Assembly (NCBI RefSeq): GCF_001661345.1
Contig: NW_017962917.1
Location: 992,001 to 1,056,000, forward strand
DNA: 64,000 nt
Origin: Ascoidea rubescens DSM 1968
Lineage: Eukaryota > Ascomycota > Saccharomycetes > Ascoideales > Ascoideaceae
Direction: 5' to 3'
The translations under genes and the position numbers were made by a program. This document shows, piece after piece, positions 20,901 to 30,316 of the stretch. How positions within the stretch are numbered: the stretch's first letter is position 1; every line of letters starts with the position of its first letter. Below the pieces are notes generated by a model, which had not been told where the DNA came from, ran no database searches, and was given only the letters and a program-made list of their open reading frames with translations.

Positions 20901-21737
20901 TCGTTTTTGCTTGGAAATCAACTTGCACACATGGACAGTCAGTCAAGACCCAATGGGACGCCATTGAACAGTAATGTTTTGGAAAATAAGAATTACTTCT
21001 TTAGCAATATTATTGATTTGTTGATGAGTAATGATGAGTATTCTAGTATTTTTTCGTTTTATGATTTGGGGAAATGGGATTCTGCTATTCAGTTGTTATC
21101 TGAAAAAATCAGTTGTGAAAACCTCGAAATTATTAATAATATGGGATTTAATAATATTGTTTTTAATTATTTCATAAGAGAAAATAATTCGTTATTTCAA
21201 TCCCTTTTTTGTCATCTATCTGATATATGGAATTTTAAAGAGATTCTGAAAACATTTTCAATTTATGACATATATTTTAAAAAGCTTTCAATTGAAATTG
21301 GGTTGTCTCTTATAAATGTTGGTAAAGGAAGTGAAAATACTCCTGAGAACGATGAGTATGTTATTATTAAAACAAGTGAACATGAGCAAATAACTCTACC
21401 GCCTAAAATAAGAACTTTAGTTGATTTTTGGGATGAGGGCGAAGAAAATAATGATGAGAGTAACGATAATTTCTTTGAGAGCATGCTAAACGATAGATTT
21501 TCTGAAACTTATACTAAAACATTACCAAAAATCTCGATTTCTCAATCGACTAATAAAATTCCTTCAAAAGACTTTCAGTTTTCTGAAACACAAATTGAAT
21601 ATCCCAACAATGTATCTCAATCATCGAGATCAAGCCAAGTAAAAACTTCTCAAAGAGGGTTTGCATCTCAAATTGAACGAGGACCATTTGGAGGAGTTAA
21701 AAGAAAAAAAAAGAAAAAAAAAGGTGGTTTTGCCTAA
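17955..21737 (+). CDS. RRN6: RNA polymerase I core factor subunit Rrn6
   Basis: A subunit of the Pol I core factor (Rrn6-Rrn7-Rrn11) that recruits Pol I to the rDNA promoter. Two stretches align with yeast Rrn6: FNPSNTDQFIAIDIKGNWKI in the beta-propeller and RLISWKHFLDPDDVSIKLS soon after. The C-terminus ends in a basic KKKKKKGGFA, like the lysine-rich GF end of Rrn6/TAF1C proteins. The N-terminus holds GVQLSYGID. At 1260 residues it is longer than S. cerevisiae Rrn6 (894), the difference being Asn/Ser/Asp-rich inserts around residues 175-210, 310-370 and 660-800. The ATG at 17955 is the first in frame. Confidence 0.9.
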   Translation: MWPSKSGLGVQLSYGIDSNGYYLQDFDSENENAQDKESIHKHSHKSKDKMDRSWFKPKDMNYNKNKIDLNKIQFSNKRLVSPQLFLLNINPTINHPNNETKINGKFYVPNNILSYLSSESKNLSSNYLYDPTIDNYMTFIKLDRFQLTLYVSGSSSSYLNISCLNYRSESISSLSQSSNQTDTSQNIDFEIVENRDDDINNDNANNNEPFRLRVPRLSQPKTINLSHSIKQLITPLQNSKSRLKYQLDKPINSKPNKQQSLNRNNIKTLLNFFPKTIYLLVTTDMVIFVFNLRVGYHSSSLNKMFTIELVGQLSASEINSNNDQAKQNQFQNNKKSENNENIVSDTDNRSDRSNESDNFHYQTDVLKTENYSFAYANFNPSNTDQFIAIDIKGNWKIFEIRKNNLETIISNNNFWFGSVYMNNLDNDSENNKQFNLSLSNWKRVYWNPNNENQIIILTRNSIYQIDLFTKYSVSGILVNFEDWSQLRDFQIALFDNSIAFLLTSKELIVVKFLDNNKNDEKIDNSSYIFRPAFKRLISWKHFLDPDDVSIKLSIADIKQNADSDMVFLLTVYSQIHSLNFIYEFCRSASTDLFQLVNQPFYIISNLNLIVQSSQLIEVSKLNSSEPHYQNILKRKFKKNGKFNYLKTPKNPISNEFILDSDAEIDYDDGIFNNYENNSNEFVNLAENSKHNSVSELVQHETDRNAANEYISEINSVEDLKNTDTHNNSTLSHKDNAKDNNMFTLEPGNDDESTDLSDSSDSESSNSESDDDSNKNDSIQGEFQKPNNSRNNFDKNRPSTKPTKRYFALFQISNQLEVTRTLYSTSSNLIISKYKAMLSSNNAFSVYNNFDSGIFKYRVDSPFSSVYNSSFCHSPKSGTSLPTRNIDLFSVNRAIISRGHKTVPFFKVLGKCKENKKLYQKLFHLDKPNDANYSELGDRLGDIILNSISPKKEKLEIFKNEESDRETDGHINSSFVMDQYDNGSFLLGNQLAHMDSQSRPNGTPLNSNVLENKNYFFSNIIDLLMSNDEYSSIFSFYDLGKWDSAIQLLSEKISCENLEIINNMGFNNIVFNYFIRENNSLFQSLFCHLSDIWNFKEILKTFSIYDIYFKKLSIEIGLSLINVGKGSENTPENDEYVIIKTSEHEQITLPPKIRTLVDFWDEGEENNDESNDNFFESMLNDRFSETYTKTLPKISISQSTNKIPSKDFQFSETQIEYPNNVSQSSRSSQVKTSQRGFASQIERGPFGGVKRKKKKKKGGFA

Positions 21738-22186
21738 TTATATATTAAGAGTATTTTAAAATCTAGCTAAATCAACAAATTTGTCAATTCAAAGAAGCAA
21801 ATGGTATAAATGATATAAAATTAAAAAAGGTAAAAGTAGAAGAGATAGAAGTAGAAAAGGGTCAGAAAATCAGAAGTAAATATATAAAGAAAGATATAAA
21901 TTAAAACTGTAAATTTTAAAAGGAAGATGATTTATTTTGGAAAAAAAAATCAAAAAAAGGAATAAGACATTACATATATAATAAGAGGACGGAAAATTAT
22001 AAAACAAGATTTACGATTAGAATTATGATTAAAACTTAAAATAAAAAATTTGAGCTAAAAAAAAATAAATGAAGTGGGTAAAAAATGAAATTAAAAAAGA
22101 AAAAAAAATACATGGTTGATGATAGTAAATTGTTTAAAAAATAAAGTGGGTGATTTTCGTTAGGGTCTAAAAATGGTTAAATTCTG
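21738..22186. other. convergent 3' spacer RRN6/OCA5
   Basis: An A-rich, purine-biased 449 bp between the two stop codons, with no gene and no clear repeat. Confidence 0.6.
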
Positions 22187-22697
22187 TCAAGACTCATCTT
22201 CGTTCATTTCGTTCAAAAGCCAGGTTCTCCATAGCTCGCCAGCATCGTTGATAACGTCGTCAATATCAGTGAATGTTTTATCAATGATATTCATTGGAAT
22301 TGGCTTGGATTTGAAATATTTTCTTGTGTTAATTGTTAGATGTTCATTGCTTTTGGTATGAGTTTTAACTTTTTCTAGGGGGTGTTCTCCATTAAGACTT
22401 GTTCTTGAAAGGTTTCTGTTATTCTGAAGATGTTTTAGTCTATGTTTGTGTTTGTGTTTGAGTTTTTTAGTAAGGAATGGGGATGTTTGGTTTAGATATT
22501 CTTTGATTTCTGATTCTTCCAATTCCAATAGGACATTTTCTTTTGATTTTAGCATGGATAAACAGATGAAGATTATTTCAGCTTGAGGGTCAATTTGAGA
22601 AAAGGGAATCACAGATTCGATATCATCATTTATATTTGAACTCAAGTTGTGTTGAGTATGATTAAGATGATCGATTTTGACACTATCGTTATTATTT

Positions 22698-22780
<83 letters not shown>

Positions 22781-24306
22781 GGTATCGTTACTAATTGTTG
22801 TTGCAGAATTATTGATATTGTTGTTAATCAAAGATAAGTTTGTTAGTAGAGTATTAATTGACGATTTGCGTTGATGGTTTATCTCGTTATCAATTGAATT
22901 TGGAAATTGATTTGAGGTAGTTCTTGATAAATTATCGTCATTATCGAAATTATCAAAATCGAAAGACAAATGATCCCACCAAAAGATATCCGGGCCTAAT
23001 TCTTTTAGTAGTTGGTCATTATTTATAAAGTCATTAAAGGGGTTTAATTTTTTTTTATTTTTAAAATAGTTTGGGGATGAGTTACTGCTTGATTTTGAAC
23101 TTGAGCAGGAGATTGAAGTCGAATTGGATAAGTTGTTTTTATTTTTGATAATAATGTTATTATTTAGGAGAGAGCAAGAAGGTCTCCAACCAAGAATACA
23201 GTCCCAAATTCTAGCTCTATCGAATTTATTGAATAATTTTGCGCCGTACCATTTTAACCACCAAATTATCCAATCATTGTTATTATTTGAGAAATTGTTT
23301 GTATCGAAAAAGATATTTTCTTGTTTTAGGTGGTTGGTTAGTTCGGGTAAAGTTGTATTAGCCAAGTATGAGAAAAAGGAGATTCTTTCTTCGATTGAGC
23401 CACCTTTGATAGGGAGAGTGGTTAGGGAGTTGATAAAATCTGTGGTTGCATTTGTTGTTGTTTTCAATAGGTTATTGTGGTCGGTGTAATTGTTAGGGTT
23501 GTCAAAGAAATCTATGTTTAAAAAGGTATCATCTTCAGGTTCTGGGGAGTGTAGTAAGACTAGAACTATTCTTTCATAAATCTCTGGGAAGGATAGTTGT
23601 TTTTTGGGCAAAGATTTTTGTTTATTTGAGGTTGAGGTTGAGTTGATATCTAATCTTTTTAGTATTTTAAGTAAGTCATTATTGAAATAGGTATTATCGT
23701 TAATAAAGGAATTTGAATCGTTGTAATCATAATCATTATCATTAGAGTTGTTAGAGTTGCAAGAGTTGTTAGAGGTGTTGGAAGTGTTTGAAATATTTGA
23801 GTTGTTGGATGAAAAATATATGTTATTGAATAATTGAAAGTTTGGGAAATAAGAATTAAATTCGTCAAATAGGTTAATGATGCAGCTATTTTCGTTAAGG
23901 TTAGGATCATTGAAATAAGTGGTATTTATGTCATAGAATGAAGAGCTAAGAGAAGAGAACAGGGTGAATGAAGTATTCGAGGAGGAGGAGCTTAAAGAGT
24001 CTGAGCTATTTTTTGTTAATATGTTGTTGTTATTCGTGACAAGTTTATTAAGAGGGATGTGATTTTTGAAATGTTTCAAGTTGACATTTTTACCTAATAA
24101 GACATATTTATTGTTATTGTTATTATTATTATAAAGATCATCATTTAATAGAGGTGGAATCCATTCGGCTAAACCTAGAGCTATCCAAGTCAAACCAGAT
24201 TCGTATTTGAATATTTTGCCCCATTTTTTAAGAAATTTGACTATTGAGTATTCTAGAGTGTTGAACAAGTTGATTTCTATTTGGGATGCTAGGTTGTTAT
24301 TGAGAA

Positions 24307-24367
<61 letters not shown>

Positions 24368-24976
24368 AAGGTTGTTGTTGCTAGTTTTATTATTGATGGC
24401 AGCATTATTTGTTTTCTTTCTTTTGAAATAGGTATTTAAATCGTTTTTAATTCTGTCTAATGGAATGTAGTCATTATCGTTGTCGTTGCCAATTTCAATT
24501 TCATTGTCATTAGGGCTAATGTTATTATCTTGGGCAATAATATTATTGCGATGATTGGTATTGTTAGAATCACTATTATTTGGATCATTATTTTGAACAC
24601 TGTTTGAATCATCATCGTTATCATCATATTCATCGTCGTCTTCATCGTCGTCATCGTCATAGTTGGAGCTGATGTAAGGGTTGAGAACAAAAGGATGATT
24701 TTTTAGCAATAAGGGCCAAATTTTGTATCTTAAAAAAGGTGGTAAACCCTTTTGTCTCGCGATTAGAGCCAAGGCCTCGATGTTTTGGTTGTCAATAAAC
24801 TTGAGAATCAAGTTTATTATGGAGGAGTTTAGATTGGAGTCATCATTTGGGTTGTCCTGTGTAGTTTTGGTGGTGGTGGATTTTGATTTTGATTTTTGAT
24901 TATTGTAGTTGTTGCTGTAGTTGTTGCTGTAATTGTTGTAAATGGATGAACTCGGAACAAAAGTTTCAGTTGTCAT
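22187..24976 (-). CDS. OCA5: TBC-domain protein Oca5
   Basis: Matches S. cerevisiae Oca5, a cytoplasmic protein with a divergent TBC (Rab-GAP) domain. Diagnostic blocks are LPPFLRYKIWPLLLKNHP near the N-terminus, FKYESGLTWIALGLAEW, IIWWLKWYGAKLFNKFDRAR followed by WDCILGWRPS, and a C-terminal AGELWRTWLLNEM. The ATG at 24974-24976 gives 929 residues; the longer frame to 25111 has only a TTG start. It exceeds the yeast protein (679) mainly through low-complexity inserts, with two long poly-Asn runs encoded by CAA/AAC-type triplet microsatellites at 22698-22781 and 24307-24367, and acidic Asp/Asn stretches near 24570-24660. Confidence 0.9.
22698..22781. repeat. (TTG)n microsatellite within OCA5
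   Basis: About 28 perfect TTG units on the plus strand, coding for poly-Asn (AAC) on the minus strand. The repeat stays in frame, so length changes alter only the Asn run. Confidence 0.9.
24307..24367. repeat. (TTG)n microsatellite within OCA5
   Basis: About 20 TTG units, a second poly-Asn tract in the N-terminal half of Oca5. Confidence 0.9.
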
Positions 24977-25239
24977 TTTCTCAGAAGCAGGAGCAGAAAC
25001 AGAGGTGAGCTGGAATTGGAGCTGGCACTGCAGAACAAACAAAGCAAAGTGCTGAGCAATAGACCAGAGGAGAAGCAGACGAACCAAAGAGAGCAGATCA
25101 GAGTAAAACAACTCTCAACCATCAAAAACAGGAATTTTTCACTTCACCTTTTTCTGAAAACTGCAATTGTGGAGGAGACGCAAAAAACAGCCGCCGGAGC
25201 CCGCTCGTGCGCGGCCATCGCGGAGTAGACACCTGACCG

Positions 25240-25375
25240 TATCCGGATCTGAACCACGTGAAAACCACGCGACTGTCACACGAGCCCGGCTGCATAGTTG
25301 CGTCATGAGTACGTCATGAGTACGTCACAATCACGTGATTATATGACTCAGAGCTGACTCAGCAGCACGTGTCTA
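25240..25375. promoter_or_regulatory. divergent promoter cluster of CACGTG, TGACTCA and TACGTCA sites
   Basis: Between OCA5 and the F-box gene there are three CACGTG E-boxes (25255, 25332, 25366) and two TGACTCA Gcn4-type sites (25344, 25355). An exact 11-bp tandem CGTCATGAGTA at 25301-25322 creates repeated TACGTCA (ATF/CREB-like) sites. This density within 136 bp is unusual for the window and suggests shared bZIP/bHLH control of both genes. The sites are seen; binding is inferred. Confidence 0.6.
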
Positions 25376-25469
25376 AGTTCTTGTTTGTGGCCGCTTCCGT
25401 TTTGGGTTTTTGGGAGCACAGAGCTATTTTTGGAGTGGAGGAGTCTTCGATGAGAACTTCGTCTTCAAC

Positions 25470-27662
25470 ATGAACAGCAGAAGCAGCAGAAGCAGCAGCA
25501 ATGGTCGCAGCAGAGGCTCCATTTCAGCTCTCCCCAGCGAGATTGTGCTCAGGGTGCTCTCCCTCCTTGACTCCCACGTCCTCATCACCAAGGTTCTATG
25601 CTTGAACTCGTATTTCCACAAGCTAGCTCTTTCCATTCTCTACAACAAGATTTACCTCAACGACTACAAAATATTGAGCTGGAACTCCTCTCTGCACGTC
25701 GATCCTCTCTTCTACAATTTTGCCCACTACTCCTACTTGAAAATTGACTACCAGTTGCTTTACTCAGACTGCTTCAATGACAAATTGCCCCCAAGAGACT
25801 CAATTGACTCCATTATAAACCAGAAAATCCTCCACCACTCTTCCTTGGATGATAAAGAAAAAATGGTGCTCTACAACTACAAAAGAATATTGAATTTCTT
25901 CTCGTCCTTAAAAATCTTCATCTCTACTATCAACAAACACCTCTCCTATTTATCTCTAATCAACACCATCTACTTTGATTGGAATTTTGTCTCCTTGCAT
26001 GACGATTTTGATGTCTACTTGCTAGATTTGATATTCTCCAAAATATTGATTCCTCTATCAACTCACAACAACAACACATCTCTACTATTCAAAAACTCTA
26101 TAATTCAAAAGGCTTTTTATGACTACTATAATACAAACTACAATAATGTTACCAAATCTCTCCTAACTCAACAAATCATAGATTCCATTTCAAACAACTT
26201 AGAATTGAAATACATCAACGACTACTACATTTGGGACACCAATTTCAGCAGAAACTTTTCTTTTTTCCAAAAATTCCAAAAAAAGTTCCTATCAAACTCT
26301 CTTATCATCAAAAATATCGATCTCCATTTTTTCGGCACAAAAAATTTCATATCAAACCTAACCTTCATTGTCAACTCATTAAACCTACTATCAAACAACG
26401 ACAACTATAACGACTACAACTACAACTACAACTACAACTACAGCTACTACAAAAAAAAAATCATTTTTCAAAATGTCAAATCTCTAAACATCTCAATTGA
26501 TTTCGATAACCCCCAGGACTTTACAAATAACCCAATCTCAATCAAATTCTTTCAAAACTTTATCGACTTGTCTCTCCTAAAACACCTAACCATAAACCAA
26601 TGGTGCTACCATTTCAACCAATGCGAATGCATCAAACTATGGATCTCCTTCATAAACACCCTAAAATTCTCCAAAATATTCAACAACTTTAACAACCTAC
26701 TCCAGCTAAATCTAATCAACTTGCCTCTATCAAACTTTCAAATCTTAAACGATATTTACACCTTCATCTTCTCATTGCCAAATCTAAAACTACTCAAACT
26801 AAACTACAAAGATTTCAATGACCAAAACAATCTCCTAATAATAAACAACTACAACTCAAACTATAATTCCCTAATCAACCACCTCAACCTAAACCTAATC
26901 TCTCTTTCAAATTTAAATTTATCCTACATCGACCTAACTCTTGATTTTCATAGAATCTTCTTGAAAAACCTATTTACAAATAACTTAAATTTCGATCTAA
27001 AGAATCTAAATTTTAAATTCTTTTGCGACTGTCTCCATTGCTCAAATTTCAAAAAAAAATTCTCTCCCTTTTTTGATATCTTTCAACACAATAGAAATTT
27101 CTTAAACTACATCTGTACTTTTATAATTGAAATTCTAAATAACCTAAAAAACTCATTCAGATCAAATAAAATGCTAAATCTATCAAACTATTTAGATCAT
27201 CCAACCCCTTCAACCAATATCAAATACTGCTACTTTAAATTCAACACCACTCACTATATCAAATCTTTCAAAAAAAACCATCTCTTATCGGATTTTTATA
27301 ACAAATTCGATATAAATCTAATCTTCAAATGCTTATCTCATTATTATAAATTCTTTATAAATAAATTAATTCATTATTTACCAAATTTAAAAATCATCGT
27401 ACTCGATGATCTACCTTTAATTATCACAAAAAATATTATCAACACCACCACTAATCACACAAATATCGACAATCACTTTCAAAATCACCTTCAAAATCAC
27501 CTTCAAAATCACTTTGATTACGATTTAATGTTCAATATCTCAAACGATGACGATTGGGTTAATACTAACCATGATAACTTTGACATTCATCAATTTAAAA
27601 AAGATACTGATGATCTTTACTCAAATTTTAACACTCAAATTGATCACCAAATTAATGAATAG
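25470..27662 (+). CDS. F-box protein with degenerate leucine-rich region
   Basis: An F-box at residues ~19-62 (ALPSEIVLRVLSLLDSHVLI then CLNSYFHKLALSILYNKIYL) would bind Skp1 in an SCF ubiquitin ligase. The rest is long, rich in Leu, Asn, Phe and Tyr, with irregular LRR-like spacing suggesting an LRR substrate-binding part, plus Cys-containing segments (CYHFNQCEC and CDCLHCSNF). The ATG at 25470 gives 730 residues; the upstream frame starts only with TTG. The first ~100 codons are distinctly GC-richer than the rest. The C-terminus has a 12-bp tandem encoding QNHL near 27475-27515. I cannot assign a yeast orthologue. Confidence 0.75.
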   Translation: MNSRSSRSSSNGRSRGSISALPSEIVLRVLSLLDSHVLITKVLCLNSYFHKLALSILYNKIYLNDYKILSWNSSLHVDPLFYNFAHYSYLKIDYQLLYSDCFNDKLPPRDSIDSIINQKILHHSSLDDKEKMVLYNYKRILNFFSSLKIFISTINKHLSYLSLINTIYFDWNFVSLHDDFDVYLLDLIFSKILIPLSTHNNNTSLLFKNSIIQKAFYDYYNTNYNNVTKSLLTQQIIDSISNNLELKYINDYYIWDTNFSRNFSFFQKFQKKFLSNSLIIKNIDLHFFGTKNFISNLTFIVNSLNLLSNNDNYNDYNYNYNYNYSYYKKKIIFQNVKSLNISIDFDNPQDFTNNPISIKFFQNFIDLSLLKHLTINQWCYHFNQCECIKLWISFINTLKFSKIFNNFNNLLQLNLINLPLSNFQILNDIYTFIFSLPNLKLLKLNYKDFNDQNNLLIINNYNSNYNSLINHLNLNLISLSNLNLSYIDLTLDFHRIFLKNLFTNNLNFDLKNLNFKFFCDCLHCSNFKKKFSPFFDIFQHNRNFLNYICTFIIEILNNLKNSFRSNKMLNLSNYLDHPTPSTNIKYCYFKFNTTHYIKSFKKNHLLSDFYNKFDINLIFKCLSHYYKFFINKLIHYLPNLKIIVLDDLPLIITKNIINTTTNHTNIDNHFQNHLQNHLQNHFDYDLMFNISNDDDWVNTNHDNFDIHQFKKDTDDLYSNFNTQIDHQINE

Positions 27663-28435
27663 TATTATCATCTTTTCTTTCCCCTTCTCTTTAATAATAT
27701 TAAAAACTCATTTTTTCATTCTCGGTTATTCAATTTCACACGTTCATATTCATCTTTCACTTTAATTATAATTTTTATTTCTCTCTCTTTATTTTGGTTG
27801 TTTTTGTTATTGCTTTCTTTTCGTTTTTAAGGGATAATTTATATTACAATTATATACGGTATATGGTAGGTTAATATATGTTTCATTCATAACTCGACAT
27901 ATACCTGTACAACTTGTCCATTTTTCTTTATCTTAAATAAATCAATATCTGGACAAAGAAACTAATTTCAATTCAAAAATTTAAGTTAATCCCGAAATTT
28001 CTTTATTCAGTTTTGTTTCGGTTCGGATTCTTTTTATGCCTTTTCTGGATCTCTTTCATCATAAAATGGGTTCACTTTAGTTTTAAACCCAATGGACTCT
28101 GAATTTCATTATTAAATGGGTCTTTCCTGCAGAACCTTGGTGGTATATAAACCATTTGAAACTACTCCAAAAAAAAAACAATAACAAAATTGGTTTAGAT
28201 TTTACTTTGAGTAATTTGTCCTTTATTGGTAATGTTTTTTCTATAAAAAGAAAAACCTAAAGATATTAGAAAATTTATTGAAAGTATTAAAATACATATG
28301 TGTATTGGTGGAAAAATAACAATTAGTAAAATATTTGATCATTAAAAGAGAAAAATCAGAATAACCTTATAATAAATAAGATAACTTAACAAATAAAAAA
28401 ACAAAAACAAACGGAAATAACCATTAAAGGTTTGT
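27663..28435. other. convergent 3' spacer F-box/SIT transporter
   Basis: 773 bp without a gene. A near-palindrome near 28065-28093 (GGGTTCACTTTAGTTTTAAACCC) could act as a transcription terminator. AAATGGGT recurs in the same area. Confidence 0.5.
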
Positions 28436-30316
28436 CTAAGCCTTCTTACTGAAAGCAGTAACAGTTCTTCTCTTGAGATTTCGAGCAAATTTGTGAACTT
28501 TTTGAGTAATAATGTCTTCATCAGTTCTGTCGACATGTTGCTTTTCATCATCAACTTTTTCATTGGCAACACTATCAGTTAATGGTGGATCTCTAAGGAA
28601 GAAAGCAGCAAAAATCATTGGAACACAAAAAATTACAGCAACTAAATTTAATTTCAATTGAACATCACGATAAGCTAAAACAACCTGTTGTCTTTCAACA
28701 GTTTCCCAGGTATAGGTCACGATAAAGGTAAATGGAGAAGAATAAGCAGCTTCAGCCAAATCATTGTCAGCAAGATGGTAAACTAGTCTATCATGTAAAT
28801 TCAAAGTCCAGATAGCACCACTAATAGCAGCACCAACAGCAGCACCAATTCTATATGTGGTATAAATCAAAGAAGTTACATTGGCCATGTTGTCATGACT
28901 AACAACACTTTGAGCTGAGACATTGATTGGATAGGAAAAGAAACAAGTGCCCAAACCCCAAACACATAAGGCACCAATGATACCAGAATGAGCATCTTCA
29001 CCACCTCTGAAATGCAATAAAAGACCCATTGCTAACATCCAAAGACAACAACCGGTGATGATGAAACCCTTTAATTTCTTGACTTTGACAACAACAAGAC
29101 TGAAGAATGGAGCAGCAACAACAGAAACAAAAGAAGAAGTTAACACAATTCTGGTGGCAGATTTCACAGATTCGTGGACTGCAACAACAAGGACAGTGTA
29201 AAGATAATCAGCAGCCAAGTAGAAGATGAAATCCAAAAGGAAAGAAATAAGCAAAGCAGACCAGATACCACGATCTTTAACTAATTCGAAAGGAGCAATT
29301 GGAAATTTGGCATATCTAAATTCATAAAAACAGAAAACAGGAAGCAAGACACCACCAAAGACAAATGGAATAATGATTTTATATGAGTTCCATTTGTCCG
29401 CAATACCTTCAGCAATTGTTAAGGGAACCAAGAGACAACCCAACATAGCAGTCATTAGCACAAGACCTATCAAGTCTAATTTCCAGAACAAATAAACAAA
29501 TGCTTTTTTATAACCATGGTGTTGAAACAAAGTCTTTTGTTGATTAACCAATTTCCATTCTTCAGTTTTGGAAGCTTTATAATACATATGAAGGAAGCAA
29601 CAAATTAAGGGAATACAGGCCAATGGAAAGACGTAAGCCCATAAGGCAATACCCCTTTGCCAGTTTTCTCCACCAATGGCAGAGGTAACATCACCAGAAA
29701 TCCAAGTGTTGATTATAAAGGGATAAGTAGGAATAAATTGGAAAAATAATCTCCACTTTAATGAAGAAAAATCGGATAAAATTAATAACAAAACTAATAT
29801 AACACCGACATAACCAATATAGTACAAGATGGTACCTCCAGCATATCTTTGAACATCATAAGCTTGAGACTGGATGATGGTACCCATAGAATAAAAGACA
29901 ATAGAGACCAAGAACAACTGGAATCTACCAAAGACATCACTTAATCTTGCGTAAATAGGTTGAGAGGCAGCAGCAATAACAGCTTGGATAACATTGACAG
30001 TAGCTAAAAGAGAATGAGCAGAGTAAGAGGAAGTGGCATAGGCAGTAAAGACATATCTTGTGTTACTGTCTAACCCATAACCATAACCAACCAAAAAGGC
30101 AGAGAATAAAAGTACAGCTTTATGATAGACTGTGTTATATTGGGCAGCTAGGATTTCTGATTTTTGGATTGTTAAAGATTTTGATTTTTTGAAAGCATTT
30201 TCAATTTGAGTTGAAGAGTTGTTTTCAAGATCATGATGGTTTTTTGAAGAGACAGAAGCTGAGTCTTTTCCAAAGACTGGTTGGTTGAGCTCTTCTAATG
30301 GTGGAGTCGCAGGCAT
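28436..30316 (-). CDS. ARN/SIT-family siderophore-iron transporter (MFS)
   Basis: A proton-coupled importer of ferric siderophores, a 14-TM major facilitator. Family hallmarks are GYGYGLDSNTRYVFTAYATS in TM1, then ARLSDVFGR at the loop 2-3 signature and SDFSSLKWRLFFQFIPTYPF after TM6. The 626-residue length equals that of yeast Arn1/Sit1 (~627-637). The N-terminal ~70 residues are soluble and acidic/Ser-rich; the C-terminus is basic. The ATG is at 30314-30316. I cannot separate SIT1/ARN1/ARN2 from ENB1 by eye, although overall similarity favours the hydroxamate (SIT1-like) branch. It has a long upstream region of about 2.8 kb; a few GATAA motifs there are too short to claim iron (Fep1-type) control. 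Confidence 0.9.
   Translation of the reverse strand: MPATPPLEELNQPVFGKDSASVSSKNHHDLENNSSTQIENAFKKSKSLTIQKSEILAAQYNTVYHKAVLLFSAFLVGYGYGLDSNTRYVFTAYATSSYSAHSLLATVNVIQAVIAAASQPIYARLSDVFGRFQLFLVSIVFYSMGTIIQSQAYDVQRYAGGTILYYIGYVGVILVLLLILSDFSSLKWRLFFQFIPTYPFIINTWISGDVTSAIGGENWQRGIALWAYVFPLACIPLICCFLHMYYKASKTEEWKLVNQQKTLFQHHGYKKAFVYLFWKLDLIGLVLMTAMLGCLLVPLTIAEGIADKWNSYKIIIPFVFGGVLLPVFCFYEFRYAKFPIAPFELVKDRGIWSALLISFLLDFIFYLAADYLYTVLVVAVHESVKSATRIVLTSSFVSVVAAPFFSLVVVKVKKLKGFIITGCCLWMLAMGLLLHFRGGEDAHSGIIGALCVWGLGTCFFSYPINVSAQSVVSHDNMANVTSLIYTTYRIGAAVGAAISGAIWTLNLHDRLVYHLADNDLAEAAYSSPFTFIVTYTWETVERQQVVLAYRDVQLKLNLVAVIFCVPMIFAAFFLRDPPLTDSVANEKVDDEKQHVDRTDEDIITQKVHKFARNLKRRTVTAFSKKA

Noticed and set aside
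22649-22874. Poly-Val and poly-Leu frames
   Set aside because: Antisense shadows of the OCA5 poly-Asn microsatellite.
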